A stretch of DNA of 64,000 bases, taken from contig NC_056420.1 of assembly GCF_905147365.1 (NCBI RefSeq), positions 12,224,001-12,288,000 of the forward strand. Reading direction: 5' to 3'. Positions 31,984 to 42,665 of the stretch are shown here, one piece after another (within the stretch, counting starts at the first letter, position 1; each line of letters begins with the position of its first letter). The translations under genes and the position numbers were made by a program. This stretch comes from Aricia agestis (taxonomy: Eukaryota; Arthropoda; Insecta; Lepidoptera; Lycaenidae). A model generated the notes under the pieces. The model saw only the letters and a list, made by a program, of their open reading frames with translations, was not told the DNA's origin and did no database searches.

Positions 31984-32480
31984 ATAATATAAACTTCTAT
32001 TTAATAAACCTCAGCAATAAAACAAAAAAAAAAGTAAGTAATATCTTTAGGAATTTATGTATATATCTTGTACGTGGCAACCCTATTGTCCAATGGGACA
32101 CTCCATTTAGTAGTGCTCTCGCCACACTTTATTATCTTCTTATTATTGATTTATCGCTGTTCGACTCCTGTTATTTAAAGGGGCAAGGCTTATTAGCTCA
32201 GTACTGAATACCTCGAGGTTTACCGGATACCGTGTTCAATGGAATAGGATTGAATCAATTTCTGTACATATAACTAATTTAACTTAATAATATTAAAAAT
32301 TGTAAATAAACAAGAAACGCAACGAGCTTAAATCATACTTTGCCGAGTATGATTAAATGAGACATCATCGGATAGCAAAAAAAGCAATACTTACTGCTCA
32401 AATTGTAATATAGGCTGTTCTACGCTGCTAGTGAGGGCTAGCTGCATACTCACGTTTTCCGTATCCGGAATTGTGTGAGA

Positions 32481-32620
32481 CTAAGGGCGTTTGTGCACTA
32501 CACGGAAGTTTAGTAATCCGGCGCGGCGCGGCATCTCGATTTCCTACCTTATTTATATGGCAAACGTAAAAGTTATGAACGCCGGACGGTAAAATTCCGT
32601 GTAGTGCACAAACGCCCTAG
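32481..32620. mobile_element. 140-bp MITE with CTAAGGGCGTTTGTGCAC ends
   Basis: The left CTAAGGGCGTTTGTGCACTA is inverted at the right as GTAGTGCACAAACGCCCTAG, giving 26-bp arms that also include CACGGAA/TTCCGTG. The core contains GGCGCGGCGCGGC. Only 14 bases separate it from the next MITE. Confidence 0.8.
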
Positions 32621-32634
32621 CGCAAACGTTCGTA

Positions 32635-32848
32635 TAAGGGTGAAGCCAAACGAGCGTAGTTTGTGAGTTGTGAGTCGCAGAATTTCGGCTGGCAGGAATT
32701 CTGCTGCATTCAGTTTCGTACAAAAATCCTGTTTGATTCACACGAGTGTCATTTTGTGAGTCATGATTTGTATCAAAAGAATATATTTACGCGACCGAAA
32801 TTCTGCGACTCACAAATCACAAATTACGCTCGTTTGGCTTCACCCTTA
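32635..32848. mobile_element. 214-bp MITE with TAAGGGTGAAGCC ends
   Basis: The left TAAGGGTGAAGCCAAACGAG and CGTAGTTTGTGAGTTGTGAG are inverted at the right as CTCACAAATCACAAATTACG and CTCGTTTGGCTTCACCCTTA. The inner arms GTCGCAGAATTTCGG / CCGAAATTCTGCGAC extend the stem to about 55 bp. Overlapping open frames on both strands are incidental. Confidence 0.8.
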
Positions 32849-33479
32849 CGAACACGCACGAACGCGCTGGCTTGCATTGAAACGTTCGAAAAAAATGTAC
32901 GTGTGCGCCAGTGTATTTTCTACTTATTCTATTCATTGGGATATCCGCAAACGGAAAACAAATTCGGAAATCGTTTGCGAACTAGGACAAAACGCTCGAA
33001 TTTTAAATAATAGTTAAAAGCTGCGTACCTAAGTCGTAACATATTTAATCAAACTACTAAACATATTTTACTATACTTCTATCGATTATAATGTAATATA
33101 CTGAAATATTTAAATAGAAAAGCATAGAAAGGGTTAACAACTGACAAATCCAAAGCCTGTGAAACCTCGTTTTCCGTTCAATATTTATACCAGCGACCCT
33201 TTTCTTTTTAAACGTGAACAAATAAATTTAGGACATAATACTAATAAATATTACAGGAGACCCAACCCGAAGGTAGATACAGCCTTAGGTACTCATAAAT
33301 TATTTATTTAACACGTTTCAATTGTTAAAACCAATTTTCGTAGCGTTTGTTATTTAAAGTCTTTCGCTTGTAAAATTATGATTCTTTATTATCATCACTG
33401 ACTCTGATGCTATGATCTATAATAATAGTATACTATAGTAATCTAGGATATTGGTATCTATAATCTACTTGCGTGCAAA

Positions 33480-34085
33480 AAAATCGACCCACCTATCTCC
33501 TCTTATGATTACGAACTCAAAATTGGTTTTTGCATCAAAAGAAATATTGCCCCATACAGTCCCCGAACTCCTACATAATGGAACCCTTTTGTCAATGCAC
33601 GCCTACGCAAATCATTCTCCTTGTCTACGGTATGCTTTCCTGCGACTATCGTTACCATAAAGACTGATTTAGCATTCATCAAAAGAGCATGACCCACCAT
33701 TGTTTCAATGAAAAATCAACATGAGATCGTTCGAAACTAAAATGCGCTTGACGGTGTGCTGGGACAAATTTTGGACTGTTACCTAGTTCATGTGAAGTCA
33801 AACAGCTGCCTGCAAGTCTTCGTCGTACAGTCTACTCACTTACTGTAACTCATCGGACTTTTCTTAGTCGCAGTTGCACCTGAACTGAAATGAGCTGTCG
33901 ATTCCGCAAGGACGTTGACACCTTAAAACGGTCATCACGTTTAGATGTAGCCCAATGTCTTCCAAAACATGGTCTATGGTAAAGTTTAGAGTCTCTAGAA
34001 AACTTCGGTATACTTTTGTAGTTCGACTTAAAATTAAGACTTCTAGTCACAACTCGTAGGCTTAATTCAATTCTTAGCAAAGGCC
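33480..34085 (-). pseudogene. Decayed Tc1-like transposase fragment
   Basis: The minus strand shows, in two pieces, a Tc1/mariner-type transposase. Upstream (about 34080-33850) is an open stretch with GRHWATSKRDDRFKVSTS and LRNRQLISVQVQLRLRKV, resembling the second helix-turn-helix region (typically G[RH]xRxTxxRDDR). A degraded TVRRRLYDEDLQA-like segment follows near 33835. The catalytic part near 33680-33500 reads DEC*ISLYGNDSRRKAYRR, then QGE*FA*ACIDKRVPL, then TVWGNISFDAKTNFEFV. This matches the usual DES-RF-L-G-D / Y-R-GER / VWG-ISFDAKT order. At least three stop codons and frameshifts are visible, and the last part with the final catalytic residue is missing. It is non-functional. Confidence 0.75.
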
Positions 34086-34545
34086 TCTACTTGAGACGCT
34101 TTATTTAAAATAATATCCATTTTGCTACAAAGGAATTGCATCCATAATCAAGTTAAAGGAACAACGAATCAAAAAAAAATCAAGACAAAACAGAAACAAT
34201 AAGATTTGACCGATTTTTTCGACCGAACAAAACCGTCCAATTAACGATTAAAAAACTGAGTGATGGGGGTTCTTAGTAATTTGTGTCGTTTGTAGTCAAG
34301 CATTTTGGTTTTAGAAAATGTAGAGTATACGTACACTTTCCTTAATAATTAATAACTATATTTTTTTTAAACATAGCGACTTCAATGGAAATGCGCGGGG
34401 TGGGCCGATTTTTTCACCAAGTTTATATATTGTATAATGCGCTTGTAATAGTTTTCATCAAAATTGGTCCAATCCGTTGTTAAAATAAGATAGCCCATGT
34501 CCATCGACCCCCATGATCTACGTTATGATATTTGTAGCTCTTTAA

Positions 34546-34625
34546 ACGCTGCTACTTTTACAGCCAACTATAGAGTTAGCTGTAATATTATAATTATCTT
34601 TGTTTTGTCACACCTTGTAGATACA
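34546..34625 (-). repeat. Family W half element
   Basis: ACGCTGCTACTTTTACAGCC, TAATTATCTTTGTTTTGTCA and CACCTTGTAGATAC match the right half of family W. It lies 50 bases from the complete copy. Confidence 0.5.
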
Positions 34626-34673
34626 CATAGAGGAAAAAGTTTTAACGCCAACTATTAGGCCAACTTATAGTCG

Positions 34674-34918
34674 TATACAGGGTGTAACAAAACTATGTGA
34701 TAATATTTTAGGGTGTGTACGTGTTCCTTGTAGAGAGTTCACTGTGAAAGTAGCAGCGCCTTATGACCAAATTTCACTTTTTTCACTTTGCAAGCGCTCC
34801 AGCGTCACGAGTTCTCCCATACAAAAGTGAAAAAAAAACTTCCGTTTTCAGCTTCTAGTCTTCAGGATTCATACACACCCTAAAGAATTATCACTTAGTT
34901 TTGTTACACCCTGTATAC
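34674..34918. mobile_element. Family W MITE, complete (~245 bp)
   Basis: The left TATACAGGGTGTAACAAAAC and TGTGATAATATTTTAGGGTG are inverted at the right as CACCCTAAAGAATTATCACT and TTTTGTTACACCCTGTATA. The interior includes GTTCCTTGTAGAGAGTTCAC and GAAAGTAGCAGCGCC. Other members lie at 18437, 25401-26094, 34546 and 46331. Confidence 0.75.
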
Positions 34919-35062
34919 AAAATCAGAGATTCCGCGCCCGTTTCATAGTTCGCTGGGCGAATTTAAATCAGTATAGCATCGTGTTCTGATTACTGAGCAT
35001 CCCGTATATCACCAAATACAATTGAATAATATCTTTCGCTTTAATGTTTGATAATACTTTAG

Positions 35063-35398
35063 ACGTGGAAGAGCCATGCTTCGGCACGAATGGGCCGTCT
35101 CGACCAGAGAAATACCACGTCCTCACAGGAAACCGGCGTGAAACAGCGCTTGAGCTGTGTTTCGCCGAGTGAGTGAGTTTACCGGAGGCCCAATCCCCTA
35201 CCCTATTCCCTTCCCTACCCTCCCTTATTCCGTTCCCTTTCCATCCCTACCTTCCCCTATTACCCTATTCCCTCTTAAAAGGCCGGCAACGCACCTGCAG
35301 CTCTTCCGATGCTGCGACGCTGTCCATGGGCGACGGAAGTTGCTTTCGATCAGGTGACCCGTTTGCTCGTTTGCCCCCTTATTTCATAAAAAAAAAAA
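35063..35398 (+). repeat. SINE-like element, family P, full length
   Basis: It starts ACGTGGAAGAGCCATGCTTC, contains the GAAACAGCGCTTGAGCTGTG dyad and the CCCTAC/CCTTCC pyrimidine tract, and ends CCCCCTTATTTCAT plus poly-A. Confidence 0.8.
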
Positions 35399-35489
35399 CG
35401 ATATACACGATGTGAGAACTTGTTAAATTGACGCTATACTATCCGCGGTAATATGGGTAATAGAACTAAAACTTTGCGCTTTTTAAATA

Positions 35490-35740
35490 TAATTGAAGAC
35501 GTGAGTGGAAATAGCATGTAAGTAACAGTTGAAAATTGCCGTTTTTTTGCATAGATGGATACTTACTTTAGGGCAGGAAAAGTTGTTTGAAATTAAAAAA
35601 AAACTGTGTATTTTATGTGTTGCAGATATATTAGTCAGATGATGAAGTTGGTAAGTTACGAGGTTTGTTCAAATTATAAGGGAAAAAATTAGTAATTATA
35701 CTCAATTATAAAACGTTAATTGTTACACATTAGATCGAAA
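35490..35740 (+). repeat. Interspersed repeat, family S
   Basis: GAAGACGTGAGTGGAAATAG, GTTGAAAATTGCCGTTTTTT, CTTTAGGGCAGGAAAAGTTG, CAGATGATGAAGTTGGTAAG and TTGTTCAAATTATAAGGGAA correspond in order to 44831-45060. Confidence 0.55.
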
Positions 35741-36194
35741 AAAATAAAATTTCTTACATAAAAAAACTCTTTTCCTCACCTTTAAATCATGAAATCATAC
35801 AGTCTATTAAAATACGTAACGTGAATTCTTATCATATCGAATCCTTAGGAATCTAATATTCACTGGAGACATTTTTAATATGATTCTCGAATTCTCACAC
35901 ATTCGGAGGGGAATGAAGTGGAAATGAAATGAAATCGTTCAATCGCGAAGGGGATCCGGCAAGAACTGTGAGAGGCCGCGATAAGCGCCCATTGATCCCG
36001 TGAATCCCGGAATCCCGGAATCTCGGGAACTATTCTGGGTCAGACTAATTGTAGTATTTATCGAGCTAATGTGTGATGTAGGTAGTTCTGTTCGTTTTTG
36101 TAGTAGAAACTTTGGGATGGGAGAAGATTTTAAACATAACATGGACACGACACTATTTGTAAGACGACGCGCGACGCCGGATTGGCGTAGCTGA

Positions 36195-36500
36195 GGTTGT
36201 ATCTGGGGGCACGGGAGTGCCCCCGCCAAGATGAGCCAAGCGAAGCGCGCAAGGGCACTACCTACCTACCTTTTCTCGAAACGTTTCGTCGTATTTTTGA
36301 ACCCTCGTAACTTTGGTTTGTATAATGCCAGATAGTTGAAATTTTTAAGATATAGTGACATGGGTATAGTTATTAAATAGGTACGCAAAGTTTGAATATC
36401 GTAGCTATTATACTTTAGATTTTATAGGTGTCCAAAAATCCACAATTTGGTCACTGACTCACCGATCATCAAAACTGTTAGGGCCTGAAGTCTTAGAAAG
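36195..36500 (+). repeat. Repeat with GGGGGCAC/GTGCCCCC hairpin
   Basis: A perfect 8-base stem GGGGGCAC-GGGA-GTGCCCCC lies at 36205-36224, followed by CAAGCGAAGCGCGCAAGGGC and TTTCTCGAAACGTTTCGTCG. I recall similar sequence from lepidopteran retroelements (low certainty). It leads into a family V fragment. Confidence 0.4.
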
Positions 36501-36571
36501 CTGAAATTTGGTATGTAACATGATATTAGTACTAAAACAACAAAAAAATTATCAAACTCAACTTAACCTAT

Positions 36572-36755
36572 ATCCGTACCGTTATAGAGCAAAATTAGGC
36601 AAAAATTTGTGTTTTTTGTATGGGAGCCCCCCTATTTTTTTATTTTATTTTAATATTATTATTAAATATCAAAGTAGACATATAACTAAGGACTTTGAGA
36701 AAAATTCAAGTACGTACCTGTTGCCATTATTGATATAGAGCAAAAAAGGCCAAGA
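36572..36755 (+). repeat. Family V fragment
   Basis: TCCGTACCGTTATAGAGCAA, TTTGTATGGGAGCCCCCCTA, TTGCCATTATTGATATAGAG and AAAAAAGGCCAAG match the middle of 14670-15105 and 51780-52200. Confidence 0.65.
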
Positions 36756-36799
36756 CTAATGGCAGACGCTTTAAGGAAACATAGAACATTTGAATGTTG

Positions 36800-37290
36800 T
36801 AAAATATATATTTATTAAAATAAAGGATTGATAACTTCTTCCATGTCTTCAGTAACTCTTACAAAATAAAACTATTATGATTATTCACTGACAAATCAAT
36901 TAAAAAATAAATTATTGGTCTTTTTGTAAACTTAGTCATAACAACTAATAGATGACATCACAGTAAACGAACATCACTAATAGTAGACCCCAATATGAAC
37001 TAATAGTTGACATAGAACATTACATTACATTTAAAAAATAAATCCCATTTTAAAATTTTGTTTCCGTAGGCGTCCCTAATATATTTTTTCACGTCAACAG
37101 ATAGCTTGAGAAGCTTATAAAATTTATATTGTTGAGAAAAAATTAGAGTAATTCTTATTTCTATGGTATTTTTGTCGTAAGTGTCATCTATTAGTTCCGA
37201 GTCAACTATTAGTGCTTTTACCTTAATTGAATTATGATTCAATATAATGTTATTATAAGTTAATACATTACCATCCAACTGTGATTTTTT
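36800..37290 (-). other. Unrecognised minus-strand frame with possible polyadenylation signal
   Basis: A 92-codon minus-strand frame (37278-37000) begins MDGNVLTYNNIILNHNSIKV and contains DVKKYIRDAYGNKILKWDLF. I recognise no domain. About 180 bases downstream on that strand AATAAATATATATTTTACAA supplies an AATAAA-type signal near 36815. Five copies of ACTAATAG-T/A-TGAC-like words (three direct, two inverted) lie between 36943 and 37215. It could be a terminal exon, a transposon fragment or chance; the AT-rich codon use is not distinctive. Confidence 0.25.
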
Positions 37291-37711
37291 CGAAAAAAAA
37301 AAAACGAAAATTATCTTTTGAACCCGACAGACACATCACTTTGTTTTGGCTTTGGTTCGACTAGTCCCTTGTCAGACAAACTAATTTCCACAATTAAATT
37401 CTCAATCATTACCATCCGAAGTAAACTCTACGTTAAAAATAAAATTATACAAAACATTCGCAGAAATAGACGATCATAACGAAAACAATAATTTCCTTAA
37501 TAAAATATGACTGTAGTATTCGAGGCCGGGCAATCGCGGGGAAGAGTCAATTACACGGGACACCGGGCACGCCTTATCACATAAACGGGCACAGCTCAAG
37601 AATTCGACAGCACTGACGACACTGGACATTCATCATCATCATTGCATATCAACTTTGAAAATGTTAAAATGTCAGTTTTTAGAGTTCCACTTAGTTCGTA
37701 GCAGGTTAGAC

Positions 37712-38013
37712 GGCACTTCGGCACGAATGGGCCGGCTCGGCCGGAGAAATACCACGTTCTCACAAAAAACCGGCGTGAAACAGCGCTTGCGCTGTGTTTC
37801 GCCGAGTGAGTTTATCGGAGGCCCAATCCCGTACCCTATTCCCTTCCCTATCCTCCACTATTCCCTTCCCTTCCCATCCCTATCCATCCCTATTACCCTA
37901 TTCCCTCTTAAAAGGCCGGCAGCTCTTCTGATGCTGCGAGTGTCCATGGGCGATGGAAGTTGCTTTCCATCAGGTGACCCGTTTGCTTGTTTGCCCCCTT
38001 ATTTCATAAAAAA
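37712..38013 (+). repeat. Family P element, slightly 5'-truncated, internal deletion
   Basis: It starts at CACTTCGGCACGAATGGGCC, missing the ACGTGGGAGAGCCATG start. It also lacks the CAACGCACCTG segment between GGCCGGC and AGCTCTTCTG. The end is CCCCCTTATTTCATAAAAAA. Confidence 0.75.
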
Positions 38014-38776
38014 CAGTGCTTATATTTTTTGGTGTTCTGATTACTTGTCTCGTTTAAGCTTTGTTGCTTAAAAAATCGTTGTTGTGCTTTTTTAGAAACT
38101 GCAAGATAATATTTTTTAGATGACAGCAGCCGCAGCCGACCCAGATTAAACTACTATATTATATTAATGTAGGATTATAAAACTTAAATTAATAGCTTTT
38201 GCGAATTGTAGAACATTCCAAAGACTGTAACCGTAATCGTTGAAGCGTCTCGATTATTCTCTTATCCAATTTTCAAGATGGCGTCACTTTATGCAAAGGC
38301 AGATAAGGAAACCTAATTTCTTAACTGGAATCGTCCATCGAAAATTTGATTAAAAGTAAGATGGACTTTGTTTTATTTGGTCGCCGACGTAAGACCCTGA
38401 GCGTTTTTAGCCAAATTACTTAGCCAGCTCCGAATATCAATCTAATTTGATAAAGCTATGCTACATGTATTCAATTTGCTGGGACTAGTGCTATAGTTGA
38501 GTAGTGTTTATTAAGCTAAATATTTGCTTTTAGTTGTGGCTTTGCCCTCGAAATAGACTACCTGTTTGGAAGAGAAGAGAAGGAGAAGAGGAATTTTGAA
38601 AGAATTAATCGAATGCACCGTTAGCACTTAGAACATCCAATTTTATTGTAGATTAATTTATTCTGATTGTATATTGCGTCGAGTATAAGTTATAACTCAT
38701 ATTATATAATAGTAAACTAATTATTATTATTATTATGTTCACAGGCCTTCACTGCGCCCTTAAGTCAGAACGCGAT

Positions 38777-39103
38777 TAGCTATGTCCGCACTATGCACTT
38801 TCATCTTCAATTTTCATCTTCTTTCATTGAACTTTCGTTTTGGCGCCCGCAACACCCACATTGTCGTTTTTGTTCAGTTGCAGTGTCTTTCAGATTATTG
38901 TAACATGTGCGACGAGAACGTTTTAATACTGGATGGAATATGTGCGGCTTATTTGGTCATAAGAAATTCCAAAAAAAAGAATAAAGCGAAACTTTTGGAT
39001 ACGGTCAGAGCGCACGCATCGCTGGCATGCCTCACGTGCGCTGTTGACTGCGCTATAACGCATGCCCTTGATGAACAAATAAAGGCACAGTGTGACATAG
39101 CTA
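38777..39103 (+). mobile_element. 327-bp element with TAGCTATGTCC ends and a possible transposase-derived frame
   Basis: The left TAGCTATGTCCGCACTATGC is inverted at the right as GCACAGTGTGACATAGCTA. A 131-codon plus-strand frame (38782-39177) crosses it. Its middle, CDENVLILDGICAAYLVIR followed by lysine-rich NSKKKNKAK, faintly resembles the N-terminus of insect HARBI1-type (PIF/Harbinger) transposases, where an acidic/hydrophobic segment precedes a basic run. The rest is translated terminal repeat. I treat it as a non-autonomous derivative of such an element; the shorter relative is at 17827-18020. Confidence 0.5.
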
Positions 39104-39585
39104 TTGACAATTTCGAAAGCGAAGTAGAAAATCAAATAGGGGATTTGACCACGGAGCTAATAGCTCCATGGATTTGACACAACTTAACTCCTTGTATTTT
39201 ATTTCGCACTTCGTGATCGATATTATCGAACGTATCTTGACGAAGAACCAGCTTTTATTAGATAATATTAACGTAATAGTAACAGATAATACTAACAATT
39301 TAACGAAAACTCAGCATAACAGAGATTTCTCTCCATAATTTTGTTGGCAACAAAACAGTATACGTACTATGTATTTGCAGAACAATCGCGCCGAACAATT
39401 TGTTACCACTTCACTCCGACTCCGGATCTTGATTCAACATGAAACAAAACAAAACGTTGAAAAGCATTGGTAATGCAGTAGGTAGGTACACAAAGAGAAG
39501 AACAGTTTATTACGATGTAACAAAAGGTACGGTGTCAATGATACGGTGCGTCCGAATCGGATAATACAAAAATATTAAATAATAT

Positions 39586-39735
39586 ACTAGCTGTCCCGGT
39601 GAACTTCGTGTCACTTTAAAACCTTCCCTGGACTTATACGAATATTTTAAGACTAAAATCAGCCCAATCCGTTCAGCCGTTTTCGAGTTTTAGCGCGACT
39701 AACACATTTGAAAATCCATTTTTATATATAAGAAG
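39586..39735 (+). repeat. Family X retroelement 3' unit
   Basis: It starts ATACTAGCTGTCCCGGTGAA and CTTCGTGTCACTTTAAAACC, continues AAGACTAAAATCAGCCCAAT and CCGTTCAGCCGTTTTCGAGT, and ends CCATTTTTATATATAAGA. A family P element begins five bases downstream, at 39741. Confidence 0.7.
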
Positions 39736-39740
39736 ATTTA

Positions 39741-40078
39741 ACGTGGGAGAGCCATGCTTCGGCACGAATGGGCCGCCACGACTGGAGAAATACCACTGGC
39801 TCACAGAAAACCGGCGTGAAACAGCCAAGCGCTGTGTTTCGCCGAGTGAGTGAGTTTACCGGAGGCCCGATCCTCTACCCTATTCCCTTCCCTACCCTCT
39901 TCTATTTCCTTCCCTTTCCTCCCTTATTCCCATCCCTACCCTCCCCTATTACCCTATTCCCTTTTAAAAGGCCGGCAACGCACCTGTAGCTCTTCTGATG
40001 CTGCGAGTGTCCGTGGGCGATGGAAGTTGTTTTCCATCAGGTGACCCGCTTGCTCGTTTGCCCTTGTTATTTATAAAA
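39741..40078 (+). repeat. SINE-like element, family P, full length
   Basis: It starts ACGTGGGAGAGCCATGCTTC, ends TTGCCCTTGTTATTTATAAA, and contains the pyrimidine-rich tract at about 39880-39965. Confidence 0.8.
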
Positions 40079-40092
40079 ATATATTATTTCCC

Positions 40093-40164
40093 CAGATGAC
40101 GTCCGCAACTCCGTTGCACCGTAATCAGTTTATCGCAAAAATGTTCGGTTCCCGCACGATAAAT
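40093..40164 (-). repeat. Family R fragment
   Basis: The plus strand reads GATGACGTCCGCAACTCCGT, TGCACCGTAATCAGTTTATC, GGTTCCCGCACGATAAA, the inverted 3' end of family R. Confidence 0.6.
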
Positions 40165-40947
40165 ATTATAACACCAAATGTTATAATATTACACTTATAA
40201 TATTATAATATTACACAATTCATACAACTGCTCTATTACTTTGATTAAAACTTACTTTATTTTTTTATACATATTTTTATTTATACTTTTTCTTTAAAAA
40301 CTAACACGGGCGTCATCTGGTATAATGATCGAGCAATAGACAGCACAAAAATAAATAAGCAGACATCGTATTTATAAACAATTTACTCAAAAAAACTCCA
40401 ATTAGCAGCTAATACTAGAAATAAGGCAGTATATGGGATAAATTGAACATACTAATTAGCCATTTTATCTCAAGATTAGGAAAGGGTCTTCAAGTACTAA
40501 GGATTAAGAGGATAGAAAATACTTAACTTTTCTAGACGTAATCTATTAACAGAGTACTATTAATAAAAACATACATGTACTAGATCAGGGGTCACCAAAT
40601 GGCGGACCGCAGTCCGCATCCGGACCGCCGAACCATTGTGTGCGGAACTGCGGACCAAGCATGTTCGAAGATGATCTTCGTTCATCTTAGGACTTCAAAA
40701 TCTCCAGGATTTAGTGTCGATATCTATAGCTTGCATCAATATTTCACTCCAAACTTCAGAGAAATAATTAGAGCCACAAAAAATGGTTACTTTTCTCATT
40801 GATATCTAAAAAATACCAACGTCATTTCCGTAATTACCTATGTTTAATAAGTAATTTTTTTATATAAAGGTACAATGTGTGGACCACGAAGGTCATTTCA
40901 TGTCTTAAAACGGATCCCGAGCGAAACTAATTGGTGACCCCTGTATT

Positions 40948-41106
40948 AGATGACTAAAATACATTTATCCCGGGAAACCATACATTTTTCCATGACAAAA
41001 AGGGTTATATTAGGTATGTCCTTTCCTGAGACTCAAAGTATCTCCGCAGCAAATATCAACAATATCGGTTCAGCGGTCGGACACACTTTCGCATTTATAA
41101 TATACT
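40948..41106 (-). repeat. Family R fragment
   Basis: The plus strand shows TTTATCCCGGGAAACCATAC, GTCCTTTCCTGAGACTCAAA, GTATCTCCGCAGCAAATATC and ACACTTTCGCATTTATAATA, an inverted and shortened family R unit. Confidence 0.6.
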
Positions 41107-41302
41107 AGCTGTTGCCCGCCACTTCATCCGCGACCATGTCAACATTTTTTTTCATAAAAAATATATTTTTTTTTTAAATAAAAAGTATCCTATGTTACAT
41201 CCGATACTTCCAAGAGTATGTATACAAAGTTTCACGATGATTCGTTAAGTAGTTTTTGCGTGAAAGCGTATCAAACATCCACGCTTTCACATTTATAATA
41301 TT

Positions 41303-41625
<323 letters not shown>

Positions 41626-41670
41626 TTGGAAGTATGAAATATAAATGTAAACATGACTGTAATCTTTTCT

Positions 41671-41973
41671 AAGGGCCTTATCATACTGGCGATTAGCGAG
41701 CGATTTGAAAGCGACGCGACTGCTCAGCGTGCACGCAGCTTGCCTTTGGCGTTTTGGACACTCAGCAGCAAAATGGATTCTGACGTCACTCCCTAGACGA
41801 GTCTACTATATATAATAATAATCTGTGTAGACGAGTGTACAAAATGGCGTCCACGCCACGCCGCGACGACGCTGCGCTGCCGCGACGTGCACGCCGCGCA
41901 ATCACGGCGTGTGCGCTGCGCAGTCGCGTCGCTTTCAAATCGCTCGCTAATCGCCAGTGTGATAAGGCACTAA
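41671..41973. mobile_element. 303-bp MITE with ~50-bp ends
   Basis: CTTATCATACTGGCGATTAG and CGAGCGATTTGAAAGCGACG at the left are inverted at the right as CGTCGCTTTCAAATCGCTCG and CTAATCGCCAGTGTGATAAG. TAA occurs on both flanks (CTAAGGG ... CACTAAG), consistent with a 3-bp TAA target duplication as in PIF/Harbinger elements (inference). The interior is GC-rich with ACGCCGCGACGACG-type words. Confidence 0.8.
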
Positions 41974-42293
41974 GTTATCCGATTGTATTTTTCTTATGAG
42001 GTAAGAAGATTATGTCACAAATTGAAATCACCAAACACCAGACTATTTCACGGAACTCTCCAGTAATTTCCAGATATTCGAATAAAGCCAAAGCCTTCAG
42101 ATCATAGATAGACCACAAATCGACATGAAGTTCCACTCGACCGGGTACATCCGGACTCCCAACCACAATACAGTATTGAGTATGAGGATCGATCAAACTG
42201 TACCTGGATTATGACTTGTGAAACTTCGTTTATGAAGAAATAAACAAAGTCAAAGTAGGGTTATGGTTAAGATACCTACTAATATAATTCTCG

Positions 42294-42348
42294 AAAAAAT
42301 GTCCTTGGTACAAAACAATTAAAGTTTTTGTACCAAGGATATTTTTTT
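42294..42348. repeat. Small hairpin, ~21-bp arms
   Basis: AAAAAATGTCCTTGGTACAA and its inverted partner TTGTACCAAGGATATTTTTT are separated by a short AT-rich loop. It lies nine bases upstream of a family Y element. It is a minimal foldback sequence. Confidence 0.65.
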
Positions 42349-42356
42349 ATGAGACA

Positions 42357-42665
42357 AACTAGCTGTCCCGGCAAACGTTTCTTTGCCATATAAAGTATTT
42401 CACCCGTATTATTTTATTGAAGTGACTAAATAAGTATGTCACCATGTCAACGTATATCGCTATCCCGTCGCACAAACAATGGTCGCCGTCAGTCTCGAGT
42501 TGTAATCATTTACTATTATTTATCAACAAATGCACTTATCAATATAAAAAGTACCCAGTAGCCGATTCTCGGACCCACTGAATATGCATATAAAATTTGG
42601 TTAAAATCAGTAAAGCCGTTTTACCCCGTACGCTATCTAACATTGTGACACGAGAATTTTATATA
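42357..42665 (+). repeat. Family Y retroelement 3' unit
   Basis: It starts AACTAGCTGTCCCGGCAAAC, contains ATGTCACCATGTCAACGTAT, GGTCGCCGTCAGTCTCGAGT and GCCGATTCTCGGACCCACTG, and ends TGTGACACGAGAATTTTATA. Confidence 0.75.

Noticed and set aside
32663..33010. 115-codon frame and overlapping frames
   Set aside because: They cross a MITE stem, read on both strands, and have no domain.
37655..38071. 138-codon plus-strand frame
   Set aside because: It is largely a family P element, including its pyrimidine-rich tract.
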